This document shows, in pieces, positions 1 to 11,600 of a stretch of 37,080 bases of DNA. A program made the translations under genes and the position numbers. This stretch comes from Leptospira biflexa. Lineage in GTDB: Bacteria; Spirochaetota; Leptospiria; Turneriellales; DYLW01. Position 1 is the first letter of the stretch, and every line of letters starts with the position of its first letter. The notes beneath the pieces are model-generated. The model was not told where the DNA came from and did not search any database. It saw only the letters and a list, made by a program, of their open reading frames with translations. The DNA is taken from contig DYOA01000025.1 of the NCBI GenBank assembly GCA_020720785.1, positions 1-37,080 of the forward strand, given 5' to 3'.

Positions 1-487
1 CCATCACAATGGGGATGTTCATTTCCGCTCCGGAGACGGTGATATTGTCCGCATATCCAAAATACAGCTCCTTACCGTTCGCATCCATCGCACTCAAGCC
101 CACGACCACATTCTTTCCGGTGTCAATATCCACTGACACGGCCTGATCCCGCCCAAAGTTGCGGTATGCCAGAAAAAGTGCAATAAAATCCTCCATGGTC
201 ATATTCTCATCGTCCCCCAGCGACTGCATGGCTGCCACATTGTCCTGGTCCAGCACAATGAGCTGCAAAGATGCTACATTCTCCGGCATGGATCCGTTGG
301 AACTGAGGGAAACCCCCGGAGTGGCCCCGGTGTCAACGACCAGACGCGTGGTGCCGCTCTGCTGGGAACAGGAAGACGCCGCCAGGATCATTCCCGCTAT
401 CGCTAAAACCAGGAATTTTTTTGGGCTAACCTTGGCACTTTTTTGGGTAAACCCGGCCATAGTGCCGGAAATAGTTTGGATTCTCAT
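1..487 (-). CDS. Partial putative lipoprotein (N-terminal part; C-terminus runs off the window)
   Basis: Not in the ORF track because it is truncated. Reverse-strand ATG at 487 is preceded by AAAGGAGAATAAAAT (good SD). It translates as MRIQTISGTMAGFTQKSAKVSPKKFLVLAIAGMILAASSCSQQSGTTRLVVDTGATPGVSLSS..., with a hydrophobic segment and lipobox-like ASSC, and stays open to position 1. Confidence 0.7.
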   Translation of the reverse strand, partial: MRIQTISGTMAGFTQKSAKVSPKKFLVLAIAGMILAASSCSQQSGTTRLVVDTGATPGVSLSSNGSMPENVASLQLIVLDQDNVAAMQSLGDDENMTMEDFIALFLAYRNFGRDQAVSVDIDTGKNVVVGLSAMDANGKELYFGYADNITVSGAEMNIPIVM

Positions 488-567
488 ATTTTATTCTCCT
501 TTTGAAGGCAGGTAATATTGGCGGAGGTGCGTTCACAATGAATAATGCCCTGGGATTCTCCCCAATC

Positions 568-587
568 GTACCTTGTATGTAAGGTAC
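568..587. promoter_or_regulatory. Inverted repeat GTACCTT-GTATGT-AAGGTAC, possible operator
   Basis: Perfect 7-nt arms in the intergenic region between divergent genes. A TTGACA-like element lies about 17 nt away on the minus strand (604-609). Confidence 0.35.
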
Positions 588-732
588 TACCCTTTTAATA
601 CATTGTCAACAAAAAATAACCCATTAAAGCGGGAAATCTATCCGGGTTTGTATGGGGAGGGGGTGGAATAATCCTTGTGTTTTGAGCCCATAATAAAAAA
701 CTGATCCAGTTTACACCGGAGATTAAAAGAAT

Positions 733-1617
733 ATGAAAAAAATTATAGTAATGATAATCTTGGCAGGAGTTTTCACAAGCTCATGCAGCCAGGGGAAAGT
801 CCATATAAATGGCTTTGATGCAGCGGCGAATGAGAAAATTAGTCAGTTTCTGGAGAAAACCGCGTCGTATGAGGGACGGAAGGTGGCGGTCTTTGACGGG
901 GATGGGACGGTTTTTGGGCAGGTCCCCCACTACCTTGCCGATGAGTGTCTGTTTCAGGATGCACAGAAAAATCCAGCAAAGAAACCGGAGATTATCCGGC
1001 AGATGCAGAAACAATCCAATGTTTCTCTTCCTTACGTTGTGAATCGGATTTATTATTTGGAGGGCAATACGCTGGAGGAAATCCGGGATATGGGCGTCCG
1101 GTGTTTTCAGAAAGATTACCCGGATAAAATATATCCCCCCATGAAGGAATTGATCTCAATCCTCAAAAAGCATAATTTTGAAGTATGGATTATTACCGCG
1201 TCTCCGGAGGCGTTATACCAGAAATTTTTATCCCGGGAGCTGGGAATTCCCATAACCAATGTGGTGGGCGTTAAGTCCGTGGTCTCTGGCGGAAAGATTA
1301 CCAATCGGATTGTGGAGCCTGTTCCCCAGGATCATGGGAAAAAAGAGGCCATAGAAACATTTGTCCAGGTGCAACCGCTTCTGGCCGGGGGAAACAGCCG
1401 GGGGGATAAAGAAATGATTGAGTTTGCCAGTGAGCTCAGTCTGATTGTAAATCCTGATGAATTTGTCGCACCGGATCAGGAGATCAGCATGGCGGAGTAT
1501 GCCCGGAAAAATGGCTGGCTGGTGGTGAAAATTCCGGATGTTCCCGCAAAAAATTTTCCCTCCGTGACATCCTCCGTCAATGGCATCAAACCCAATAAAA
1601 CAAGAGGCATTCCGTGA
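733..1617 (+). CDS. HAD-superfamily phosphatase, predicted lipoprotein
   Basis: N-terminal signal with lipobox-like FTSSC; HAD motif I VAVFDGDGTVF; motif II-like WIITASPE; GNSRGDKEM motif III/IV-like region. Confidence 0.8.
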   Translation: MKKIIVMIILAGVFTSSCSQGKVHINGFDAAANEKISQFLEKTASYEGRKVAVFDGDGTVFGQVPHYLADECLFQDAQKNPAKKPEIIRQMQKQSNVSLPYVVNRIYYLEGNTLEEIRDMGVRCFQKDYPDKIYPPMKELISILKKHNFEVWIITASPEALYQKFLSRELGIPITNVVGVKSVVSGGKITNRIVEPVPQDHGKKEAIETFVQVQPLLAGGNSRGDKEMIEFASELSLIVNPDEFVAPDQEISMAEYARKNGWLVVKIPDVPAKNFPSVTSSVNGIKPNKTRGIP

Positions 1618-2972
1618 TCCGTGCCTTTCTCCAATGGTTTCACCCTGCCCCGCACCAGGAAATCCTTCCGGAGGTCTGCCAGAAGCGGCTGTATCCGTTT
1701 TTCCGGTGGCGTATTCTGCAATCCACATTTCTGGGTTACGCCACTTTTTATCTGGTGCGGAATAACCTGTCCGTCATAGCCAATGAGCTGGACAAATCCT
1801 TCCAGATTACCAACTCCATGTATGGGAACATTGTGGCCGCCACCGCTATCTCTTATGGTCTGGGGAAATTTCTTCTGGGTTCCCTGGCAGACCGTTCCAA
1901 CCCCAAAAAATTTATGCCTTTTGGTTTGTTATTAACGGCGGGGTTGAATTTTCTGTTTGCCGGAATCGGTTACTGGGGTCAATTATTCTCCGTGAGCAGC
2001 ACATTCATCTATTATGGCTTTATTCTCATCTGGGCGATGAATGGATTTGTACAGGGGATGGGCTGGCCTCCCTGTGGCAGATCCATCGGCCACTGGTACA
2101 GCATCCGGGAACGGGGCAGCATTTTTGCGATATGGAACATTGCTCATAATATTGGCGGTGGTCTGGCCGGGGTGATTGCCGGGTGGGCCACTCTTCATTA
2201 TGGTTCCTGGCACTTTGCGTTCATTGTGCCCGGAGTCATCGCTTCCCTGGGGGCGGTTTATTTGTTTTTCACCCTTTCCGATACTCCGCAGTCCGAGGGA
2301 TTACCACGGATAGAGGAATTTAAAAACGATTATCCGGAAAACCGGGAAGTAAACCATGAGAAAGAGCTTACCACAAAAGAATTATTTATTGATTATATTT
2401 TCATGAACCGGCTTTTATGGTTATTTGCCTTTGCCAATTTTTTTGTGTACATTGTAAGGTACAGTATGCTGGATTTTGGTCCCAAATATTTATCCGCCGT
2501 AAAGGGTGGTTCTCTGGCCGATGGCGGGTTGGCTGTGCTGGTCCTGGAGTTTGGGGGAATTCCCAGCACCATTTTTTTTGGATGGGTTTCCGACCGGCTG
2601 GGTGGACGGCGGGGTCTTGTGAGCTTTCTGTGCATGATTCCCATTTTGCTGGCATTCATTGGCCTGTGGCTGAATCCCATTGGAAACATCTGGTTGGATT
2701 TTACCATGCTGGCCATTATTGGATTTTTTGTTTATCCTCCGGTGATGCTGTTAGGGGTTTCCGCTCTGGATATGACCTCCAAAAAGGCCGTGGGGGTTTC
2801 CGCCGGATTTGTGGGGCTCTTTGGCTATCTGGGCAGGGCTGCCCAGGGGAAAGGCTTGGGCTATCTGGCAGATACCGCCGGCTGGGACTGGGTGATTATC
2901 TCCATAATTATTGCCACTGCCATATCCATTGCCCTCTTGACGTTTACCATAAAAATCCGGCCAAGATCATAG
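1614..2972 (+). CDS. MFS transporter, organophosphate:phosphate antiporter (GlpT/UhpT)-like
   Basis: Many TM segments; FYLVRNNLSVIA, GRSIGHWYSIRERGSIFAIWNIAHNIGGGLAG and GWVSDRLGGRRG are typical of the OPA family. GTG start overlaps the upstream TGA stop (GTGA), suggesting translational coupling. Confidence 0.85.
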   Translation: MIRAFLQWFHPAPHQEILPEVCQKRLYPFFRWRILQSTFLGYATFYLVRNNLSVIANELDKSFQITNSMYGNIVAATAISYGLGKFLLGSLADRSNPKKFMPFGLLLTAGLNFLFAGIGYWGQLFSVSSTFIYYGFILIWAMNGFVQGMGWPPCGRSIGHWYSIRERGSIFAIWNIAHNIGGGLAGVIAGWATLHYGSWHFAFIVPGVIASLGAVYLFFTLSDTPQSEGLPRIEEFKNDYPENREVNHEKELTTKELFIDYIFMNRLLWLFAFANFFVYIVRYSMLDFGPKYLSAVKGGSLADGGLAVLVLEFGGIPSTIFFGWVSDRLGGRRGLVSFLCMIPILLAFIGLWLNPIGNIWLDFTMLAIIGFFVYPPVMLLGVSALDMTSKKAVGVSAGFVGLFGYLGRAAQGKGLGYLADTAGWDWVIISIIIATAISIALLTFTIKIRPRS

Positions 2973-2978
2973 AAAGGT

Positions 2979-5066
2979 ATGTTTAAAAAGCAGAAGACAT
3001 TAAAAAAAGAATTAACTCTATTCGATATTTACGCCATTACGATGAGTGCAATTACGGCGGGAATTTTTCTTCTGCCTGGTTTGGCATACGCACAAGTGGG
3101 TTCTGACCTGGCTCTGGCCTATCTATTTGCAGCAATTCCTGTGATTCCTGGTGTCTTTTCCATTGTGGAGCTTGCCACCGCCATGCCCCGTTCAGGAGGA
3201 ATTTATTATTTTCTGGACAGAAGCCTGGGTTCGCTGGTGGGTATAATTGGGGGCTTTGGATTCTATGTTGTGGTGGTTTTGAAATCGGTGATTGCACTTC
3301 TGGGAGCGGGAGCATACCTTCACGTTTTTTTTCCGGATGCTTCACTGACCATTGTGGGTCTTGTCTTTGCGGTGGTATTCACAGTGATCAATCTCGCGGG
3401 CACAAAAAAATCAAGCTCCCTGCAATCAATTTTGGTTGTCATTATTCTGGGAATTCTGATGTTTTTTTTCTCCATCAGTATATTCCATATTAATCCGGAC
3501 ATGATGAAAGACTTCCTGGAATTGGAATACACTTCCTTTATTTCCACTTCCGGCATGCTGGTGGTGGGCTATGTGGGTTTTGCGAAAATTGCCAGTGTAG
3601 CGGAAGAAATCCAGCAACCGGAAAAAAATTTCCCCCGGGGTGTTTTTGCTGCACTCATTTCCACCATCCTCATTTATACCGGCGTGGGTTTAATTCTTCC
3701 GATGATCATATCCGGTCCGGATCTTGCCCAATCTCTCACCCCATTATCCGATGGAGCCACAAAAATTCTGGGAAAACCAGGTGGAATCATCATTGGCATT
3801 GCCGCTCTTCTGGCGTTTTCTTCTGTGGCAAATGTTTCCATTATGACATCCTCCCGTTATCCAATGGTGATGAGCAGGGATGGGTTGATTCCTCCGATAT
3901 TTTTAAAATTGAACAAAAATGATGCACCTGTCACCGCAATTCTCTTTACGTTTATTATCATCATTTTCTTTCTGGTGGGTTTCAAACCCATCGCCATTGC
4001 AAAGCTGGCGGGGTCTTTTCAGCTACTTATTTTTGCACTGGTGAATCTGGCCGTAATTGTGATGAGGGAGAGCAATATCCCGTCCTATGATCCTGGCTAT
4101 AAATCCCCGCTATACCCATATATGCAGATTGCGGGCATTTTACTGCCCATCTGGTTTATCCATGAGATGGGTATTTTTTCTGTCCTTTTTACTCTGTCCA
4201 TTATCGCTTTTTCCGCAATTTGGTATTTTTATTATGCCCGGAAAAGGGTGGTACGGAGGGGTGCCATTTACCACTATATGGCGTTATTGGGTGAGAAAAA
4301 ATATGATCCTCTGGAAATGGAGCTTCGGGGTATATTGAGGGAAAAAGGACTCAGAAAAGAAGATCCCTATGATCCAATGATCAGCAGAGGGCATGTCATT
4401 GACCATTTGAATGCAGGCAGCTTTGAAGAGATCGTGGTGGAAGTGGCCAATTTTTTAGCATCTTTTCTTCATATATCCAAATCAGAAATTGTTGATAAAT
4501 ATATTCATGGAACCCGTTCGGGAGCTACCGCTGTTTCCAATGGTGCTGCCCTGCCCCATATTCATATTCCAGGAATCCAGGAACCGGAAATTGTGCTCGT
4601 CAGGATACGCAATGGCATTGTCATCGAACCCGCTATAGAATTCTGGGGAAAAGAAATTGGGATGAAACCCGTTTATGCAATATTTTTTCTGGTGGGTTCC
4701 GAGGATAACCCCAAAAGACACCTTCGGATTCTTGCACAGATTGCGGAAAGAATTGAGAGAGATTCTTTCCTCCCTGACTGGCTCAAAGCAACCGAACCCT
4801 CGGAACTGAGAAGGATCCTGCTGCGGAGAGATAATGTTCTGTTTATCCATCTCACCACCGAATCAGCATATTCTCATCTTATTGGGAAAACTGTCATGGA
4901 AATACAGTTCCCCCATGATGTTCTATTGGCAATGATCGAGAGAAATCTCTCCGTGGTCATTCCCAAAGGGGATACCGCACTAATGAAAGATGATAATCTG
5001 ACCATCATTGGAGATCCCACCTCACTGCTCAAATTCCAAAAGCAGTTCCGGAGAAGAGAACGATAA
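2979..5066 (+). CDS. APC-family amino-acid permease fused to PTS EIIA-like and TrkA-C/RCK-C-like domains
   Basis: N-terminal permease (LTLFDIYAITMSAITAGIFLLPG...). C-terminal EIIA-like region with GAALPHIHIPGI and HLRILAQIAERI. Final IGKTVMEIQFPHDVLLAMIERNLSVVIPKGDTALMKDDNLTIIGD resembles TrkA_C. Confidence 0.8.
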   Translation: MFKKQKTLKKELTLFDIYAITMSAITAGIFLLPGLAYAQVGSDLALAYLFAAIPVIPGVFSIVELATAMPRSGGIYYFLDRSLGSLVGIIGGFGFYVVVVLKSVIALLGAGAYLHVFFPDASLTIVGLVFAVVFTVINLAGTKKSSSLQSILVVIILGILMFFFSISIFHINPDMMKDFLELEYTSFISTSGMLVVGYVGFAKIASVAEEIQQPEKNFPRGVFAALISTILIYTGVGLILPMIISGPDLAQSLTPLSDGATKILGKPGGIIIGIAALLAFSSVANVSIMTSSRYPMVMSRDGLIPPIFLKLNKNDAPVTAILFTFIIIIFFLVGFKPIAIAKLAGSFQLLIFALVNLAVIVMRESNIPSYDPGYKSPLYPYMQIAGILLPIWFIHEMGIFSVLFTLSIIAFSAIWYFYYARKRVVRRGAIYHYMALLGEKKYDPLEMELRGILREKGLRKEDPYDPMISRGHVIDHLNAGSFEEIVVEVANFLASFLHISKSEIVDKYIHGTRSGATAVSNGAALPHIHIPGIQEPEIVLVRIRNGIVIEPAIEFWGKEIGMKPVYAIFFLVGSEDNPKRHLRILAQIAERIERDSFLPDWLKATEPSELRRILLRRDNVLFIHLTTESAYSHLIGKTVMEIQFPHDVLLAMIERNLSVVIPKGDTALMKDDNLTIIGDPTSLLKFQKQFRRRER

Positions 5067-5223
5067 TTTTTGAATTGACTATTTAATGCAGGCAGGAATA
5101 AGATTTTCATTTGTTATAATCCTTCTTCGATGATATGGGCAATCCACCCATTGCACGCTGAAACAATTACAGTGAATACCAACTGATTGGGTCGTGGAAC
5201 CGTACCAATCCGCTTTCCATAAT

Positions 5224-7011
5224 CTACGAAGATTCCGATTCACCGATGGTGAAATAATCCACGGATTGTTTCAATTTTCCTGATATGGATTTTAACTCTC
5301 CGGATTCAGTATTTACTTTTTTTGCACCGTCATTATTCTGCTGGAGAGATGTATGCACATCCTGCATGTTTTTGGAAATTCCCTTTATGGCAAGAGCCAC
5401 TTCTGAGGTGTTTTTGGATAACTCGTTACTACCCACATTCAGCTCCTGGGCAGACCGGGCGATGCTGGAAATTACCGTGTGTGTCTCCCCAATGTTCATG
5501 GTGATATGGTCAATGGCAATGGAATGATCCTGAATTTCTTTTTTTATATCATGTGAAATGGTATTCACCTTTTCCACCACATCATTCATTTCCACAATAG
5601 ATTTTGTGGAAATGGAAGTGAGCTTCTGTATGCTCTGCACTTTTCTGGAAATATCTTCCGCAGCCACAGCACTCTGGTTAGCAAGCTCCTTTATTTCCAC
5701 AGCCACCACTGCGAACCCCTTGCCCGCTTCTCCGGCTGCCGCAGCCTCTATGGTCGCATTCAAGGCCAGTAAATTGGTTTTTTCTGCAATGCGCTTGATC
5801 ATCCCAATGACCGTTCCAATTTCTGTAGCGGATTTTTTTAATAAATCCATAATCTCATTGGTGGAAGCGGCTGTATCTTTTGCGTATTGAGCGGACTCAC
5901 TGGATTCAGTAACATTTACCGAAATTTTTTGCATTGCCTCCGCCAGCCTTTCCGATGTGTCCTTTAAACTGTTGATGCTGTGGCTCATCTCTTCCACAGA
6001 GGATGCCACGGTGGCAATATTCATATTCATCTGTTCTGTGGTGGAGGCTACTGTCCCCATGTTAAAATCCATTTGTTCTGTGGCAACCGCCACTTCCCCA
6101 GACCGGGAATAAATATTATCCGCCACCTGGGTGAGCATTGCAGAAACTTCATTCAAGTGATAACCAGAATTAGCTAATATGGAAGAAAGCTCTTTCACGC
6201 CTTTTATAACCTGGCTGATTTTATTAATAAATGAATTAAACTCCATACATGCCATACCAATTTCATCAGTCCCGCTGCATGAAATCTGTACATCCAGATT
6301 TCCGGAAGCAACTTTTTTGAACGCATCTCTTAAAGCAAAAATTCTGCCCGCAATCTGTCCGGATAAAAACAGGCTGAACAGAATCACAAAAATTCCAGTC
6401 CCCAGAAATACACCTCCCAGATTATAATATAAACTTTCAATACTCTTTTTTTCCTCTTCCAGATACAATCCGGTGCCAATCACCCATCCCCAGGGTTTAA
6501 ATAATATAACATAGGAAACTTTGGGGACATTAATGGTCTTGTCATTTTTGGAAACCCAGATATAATCCACAAAGCCGGATCCATTTTTATCAATAACTTT
6601 CTGCATTTCCACAAAAAATGCCTTCCCTTCCTTATCCTTGTATTCCGCCAGATTCATTGTACCAAATATTCTGGATGTGGGATGCATGACCATCTTCATA
6701 TTGGTGGAATGTATCCATAAATAGTCCAGACGGTTTTCTCCATAGCGCATCATCTCTACCAATTTTTTGGAATCTTCTTTTGCTTCTTCCTCTTTCTTAA
6801 CTCCCGATTGAAAAAGCGAATACTGATACTCAAGCACACTATGGGCCACTGTGGAAATTTCTTTGATCCTGATTTTCTTTGACTCTATTAAATTTTTCTC
6901 CAATAGGGGAATTAAATAGCCAAAGATAATTGCAATGGTAAGAATATATATGGATATGATAGTAAAAAAAAACTTCCATCGTATTGACATTTGTGAAAAA
7001 AAGTTTCTCAT
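5224..7011 (-). CDS. Methyl-accepting chemotaxis protein with single-Cache-like periplasmic domain
   Basis: Two TM segments flanking a Cache-like region ([16 protein letters not shown]...[16 protein letters not shown]); HAMP; conserved MCP hairpin [44 protein letters not shown]. Confidence 0.93.
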   Translation of the reverse strand: MRNFFSQMSIRWKFFFTIISIYILTIAIIFGYLIPLLEKNLIESKKIRIKEISTVAHSVLEYQYSLFQSGVKKEEEAKEDSKKLVEMMRYGENRLDYLWIHSTNMKMVMHPTSRIFGTMNLAEYKDKEGKAFFVEMQKVIDKNGSGFVDYIWVSKNDKTINVPKVSYVILFKPWGWVIGTGLYLEEEKKSIESLYYNLGGVFLGTGIFVILFSLFLSGQIAGRIFALRDAFKKVASGNLDVQISCSGTDEIGMACMEFNSFINKISQVIKGVKELSSILANSGYHLNEVSAMLTQVADNIYSRSGEVAVATEQMDFNMGTVASTTEQMNMNIATVASSVEEMSHSINSLKDTSERLAEAMQKISVNVTESSESAQYAKDTAASTNEIMDLLKKSATEIGTVIGMIKRIAEKTNLLALNATIEAAAAGEAGKGFAVVAVEIKELANQSAVAAEDISRKVQSIQKLTSISTKSIVEMNDVVEKVNTISHDIKKEIQDHSIAIDHITMNIGETHTVISSIARSAQELNVGSNELSKNTSEVALAIKGISKNMQDVHTSLQQNNDGAKKVNTESGELKSISGKLKQSVDYFTIGESESS

Positions 7012-7117
7012 CTTATAAAAATCCCATAGATAGTTTTATTTTCGGCATCCCGGAGGGTAAAATGAAATGATTTTGGGAAAATTATTAATGGGGGCCATAT
7101 TCGGTTCGCTTTTGCGA

Positions 7118-8554
7118 TCAGAAAACGTTTTCCATTGCTTCAAAGATTTCACTGTCAAATTCTCTATCTATGGCATATACAATCCGGCGGCTCTGGTCTT
7201 TTTCCAGAAGAAAATCGCCTTTTCTGATATTTACATTCAATTTCTCTTTCTGTGGTGGGGAAAGAAGCCATTTTCCTCTTTTTATTTTCTCCAATTGTAT
7301 TTCCGCAACTTTGAATACTTCCGGAATACTCTGGAATTTTGTGGAGCGGATCACCCTGGCAATTTCAAAATTCAAAGATCTATCTGAATATCCAGACAGG
7401 GCAATCACCACATAATCCCCTTCTTTGATTATCTTCTCATTGTTATTCAAACTCATGGACATATAATCCAGAAATTCCCGTATGGCCCGTGGAGTATATG
7501 TAAAGAAGGACTGATTAATCATCATCTGGATGGCTCGCTTGGAAGAAAACGGACCTCGCCATTGCACGTGGGATGTCAGAGAAGAATATTCAGAGACAAG
7601 AGCCAGTATATTGGGATCTTCTTCATAGCTGAGTGGTTTATTCATCAGCTTAACCTGTTCGGCCAGACTGGTCAAAAGATTTGGGTTATCTCTATGTTTT
7701 TCCATCATACCAATAAAGTTTTTCATCAACCATTTCTTGGAGGGATAATTATTCCCGGCGTCCTCTTCCGGTAGCGGACATTGCTGGCACAAAATATTGC
7801 GTTTGATGTAAGGGCTTATGGTTGGCTCATGGGCAATCATAAGATAACTCATCAGTGGAAATTTTCGCAGATATGCATATTCATCTTCTGTCAGATTGGA
7901 ATGCGAGGGAATGGTCATCCGCATCTTCCCAATATCCGAAAAAAGGGCGGAGTTCATCAATACCGTAACCATGGTCTGGACTCTTGTGGCTTCCCTGGAA
8001 TTCTGTGCGTTCAATCCACGGGTTTTTAACGCCATGGCAATTACGGTTTTTTTAATAGCTAATTCTGAATTAAAATTCTGGGTATTGTCATTTTTTATCA
8101 GTTCCAGGATATTCACAAGACCGGTTTTCATATCCGGCTGGCTCTTAAATTCCTCAAAAACCCCGGTCACTCTTTCCAGGGCTTTTTTTGCAAAAAGGGA
8201 ATCCACTGCACCATTTTTCAAGCGGTCAAAAAGCTCATCCGCGTCCTCTTTAAAATCATCAATTTTTTTTCGGTCAAACAGACGGGTATTACTGAGACCC
8301 TCTGCCAGTACCTGGTGGCCATCACCACTATTAACGGCCAGCTTGGAGGCGTCGGCTTCATCGTAGTATATGCCCTGGGCTTTGAAATTCAGCAGCCGGC
8401 CAATTTCATGTTCAGATGCCCCAATCTTTTTATGGATCAGGATCTGGCCATTTTTATTGTAGAAATTGACAGGAATGGAATGCTCTTCCCGGAGTTTAGA
8501 AATGATCTCTTCAGAAAAATCAAATGGTTTCAATTCCTTTTCTGTTGTGGCCAT
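7118..8554 (-). CDS. HD-GYP-like domain protein, apparently catalytically degenerate
   Basis: SALFSDIGKMRMTIPSHSNLTEDEYAYLRKFPLMSYLMI aligns by eye with the HD-GYP 'HDIGK..vP..iL.K...Lt..E...i..Hp..g' region; NILCQQCPLPEEDAGNNYPSKK occupies the HHE/GYP position. Confidence 0.65.
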   Translation of the reverse strand: MATTEKELKPFDFSEEIISKLREEHSIPVNFYNKNGQILIHKKIGASEHEIGRLLNFKAQGIYYDEADASKLAVNSGDGHQVLAEGLSNTRLFDRKKIDDFKEDADELFDRLKNGAVDSLFAKKALERVTGVFEEFKSQPDMKTGLVNILELIKNDNTQNFNSELAIKKTVIAMALKTRGLNAQNSREATRVQTMVTVLMNSALFSDIGKMRMTIPSHSNLTEDEYAYLRKFPLMSYLMIAHEPTISPYIKRNILCQQCPLPEEDAGNNYPSKKWLMKNFIGMMEKHRDNPNLLTSLAEQVKLMNKPLSYEEDPNILALVSEYSSLTSHVQWRGPFSSKRAIQMMINQSFFTYTPRAIREFLDYMSMSLNNNEKIIKEGDYVVIALSGYSDRSLNFEIARVIRSTKFQSIPEVFKVAEIQLEKIKRGKWLLSPPQKEKLNVNIRKGDFLLEKDQSRRIVYAIDREFDSEIFEAMENVF

Positions 8555-8648
8555 ATCTTTTCATTAGCGGAGAGTTTTTTTGAGCGTAAAGTCTTTTTAA
8601 GAAAATCATCCATTGTTTATGGTATCATATTTATACTATGGTATAATG

Positions 8649-11600
8649 CTATTTTTTCTTGATCACCATCATGGTAATATCATCACGCTGGTAATGCATA
8701 AAGGATTCCACATCGTTTAATATTTTATCCCTGATTTCCCGGCTGGACAAATCGGCATTTGCCAGCAACATTTCTGAAAGTCGTTCCATGCCATAGACAT
8801 TCCCCTCCAGATTAAATGCTTCGGTTATGCCATCTGTATACAGGAGAAGTATGTCCCCAATCTCCATTTCCAGAAACTGGCGGGGTGGGGTCTCCATATC
8901 AATGGAAATACCCAGCCATTTGCCACGGGATTCAAATATTTCCACGGAATTTGTCTTTTTTCGGTAAATTATGGTTTCATTATGGAGCCCGGAATATTCC
9001 AGGGTTTTCCCGTTGGTTGTGGAAAGCAGGAGATATGTCATATATTTAAAAATTCCCATTTTTTTGAGATTATCCGTCAGCACCACATCCAGATTTTCCA
9101 CCAAATGGCGGTGTTCAATATTGGGATTGACCTGAAGGATGGTACGCAGGGAAGTCTGCACCATCATGGACAGTAACCCTGCACTCAGGCCATGCCCGGA
9201 TACATCCCCAATGAAGAAAAAATACCGATCCCCATACTGCATGTAATCATAATAATCCCCCCCCACCGCTTCCGCAGGCCTACTCACGCAGGCAATATCA
9301 AAAAACGGGTTCATACAATTATCGGGCAGAATGGACTTCTGGATTCTCTGGGCATACTCCAGCTCTTTATGGGCATACAGCTTCGCGTTCGTAAGGGAAA
9401 TCCCCGCTTGGGCGGTCACCAGATCCAGAATTTCCAGCCTCTCTGCCGTAAAAACACCGCTGGCCAGATTATTTTCCAAGTACAGGATTCCCGTTATGGT
9501 ATCCTGGTGGATAATGGGAACGCATAAAACGGATCTGGTATTATTCTTTTTTATGTACGGATCTTTTGAATATCTGCTTTCTGCCCGCGCATCATCCAGA
9601 ACCACTTTTTCCTGGGAACGCAAGATATAAGATATTATTCCAGCCGATGCGTGCTCACCGGATTCATAGTATTCCTCGTCCTTTGCGGAAACCATCCCAT
9701 CGGCCATGGAAAAAATCTTCTCAATGCGATATCTGGAATTGGATTCCAGCAGGATAACCCCTTTTTCCGCACCGGCATTTTCCACGGAGATTTGTAGCAA
9801 TGACGCCAGCAGATCATTTATTTCCATTTTGCTGGATATCGCACGGGTGGCTTTTAATATGGTCTGGTAATCCAAATGAAAGCCCGATATGGTTTCACTG
9901 CTGGAAACGGAATTATCCATGGACGTTTTTTCCAAATGGGCGTCGTCTAAAAATTCCGGAAAACGTTTTTTTAAGTCATCGCTTTTTCCCGGTGCCTGCC
10001 AGATGCGGTACCAGTAATAAGCCTCCTTCAGATATCCCATCCCTGCCCGGCGCAGGTTCTGCTCCCGATAAAAATAAAATGCCCTTTCTGCCGCAAGAGC
10101 CGCGTGCTGGATAAATCCGGATTCAATGGCGGATTCTATGGCACAGTCATAAAAATATGATGCTTCTTTGAAATCATTGATCATCCGGTAATACTCCGCC
10201 CGGATCAAGCATAATTTATGCTGAAAGTTATCATTGCATTCATTTGCCCATACTGTAAATTTTTTTATTATCCGGATAATTTCCATCCTGAATTCATCCA
10301 GATCCGGATGATTTTTTTCCTGAATAGCCACCTCCGCCAGGATCAACGCGTGAAAATATAAATGTTCCACCTGCTGCATCATTCCTGCCACTGACGTGGA
10401 GATTTCATAGGCCTTGCTGGAAATCCGTAAAGCTTCCATGTGTTGACCATTCATATAGGACAGACGGGATTTAATGGAATAGAATAAAAACAGAGGTAAA
10501 CGATTATTGCTCTGCATGGACATTTCCAGAAAAATTTCCTCACTGAAGGTGTCAGAGTCCATTGAATCCATTTTGTATGTATTACCCTTGAAAACTTCCG
10601 CTTTTTGCCGCAGCAACAGGATTGCCAGCTCTGCATCCGGATACTTGATTTTATTCGCAAATTTCTGGTAACGGAAAGTATCATTATAAAAATTGGAAAT
10701 ATTTGTCCCGGAGGAATCATAATTCATGACAATTGCAGCGGCCAGAAATCCTCCAAAAAGTAAATCCCCCATGTTCATTGCGGCCTGGAACCCTTTCTGC
10801 TGGTTTGGCAACGATGTGGATATATTATTCTCCCAGTGATTCAACCACCCATAAAATGCGTTTACTATTTTTACTCTTTGTCTGGAATCATTGTAACGTT
10901 CATTTAAATCCAGCGACATTTTCCCAAACTCATACCCAACTTTGAAATCCCCCATTCCCGCCAGCGTGGTCCCGTACATGCAGTATGCATAATCAGAACC
11001 GATGGTATTTCCATATTCAAATGTTAAATTTATCATTAATAATGATATCAAAGTGGAAAATTCCGGATTCCAGAAAAAAGCGGAAGATGTTACATTAATA
11101 AAAATCTGCATTATCTTTTCTTTCTCCGGATTTTCCATTTTTTTGTAATTTAAAAAATAATCCGCGTTATAATCACCCTGGTTTTTTTTCGCTTTTTTAT
11201 ATTCTTTGAAAATTCTGGAACGCAGGTTCTTAATGGAAATATCATAACCAAACCGATTGATTATTTCCACAGATGCGGTGGCGGATTTTTCATACTCCCC
11301 CTGGTTCGAGTACAGAATTATTTTAAGGTTATAAACCTGGATTAAATCCATGTTGTTCCTGGAGTTTTCAATTAATATATTAAAATACTCCTCTGCCTTT
11401 TTAAATTCCCCGTTTAAATACCAGGCTTCCAGAATGGACAGGTGGAGAGAAAAAGCCAGTTCAAAATCCTCCTGCCATAGTTCAGGATAAAATGACATAC
11501 TTCCTGCCTGAAAAAACTCCAGTGCGGATGAATAGGCGGATGCTTTTATGGCTTTTTTTCCTGCACGTAAATTCATTGCAAGAATTCTTTTTCTGGAAAA

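Noticed and set aside
159-515. 118-aa plus-strand ORF at the left edge
   Set aside because: It is antisense to the better-supported truncated lipoprotein gene (SD, signal peptide, lipobox) on the minus strand.
5285-6427. Plus-strand ORFs opposite the MCP gene
   Set aside because: Shadow ORFs antisense to a clearly conserved protein; same reasoning applied to most short track ORFs across the window.
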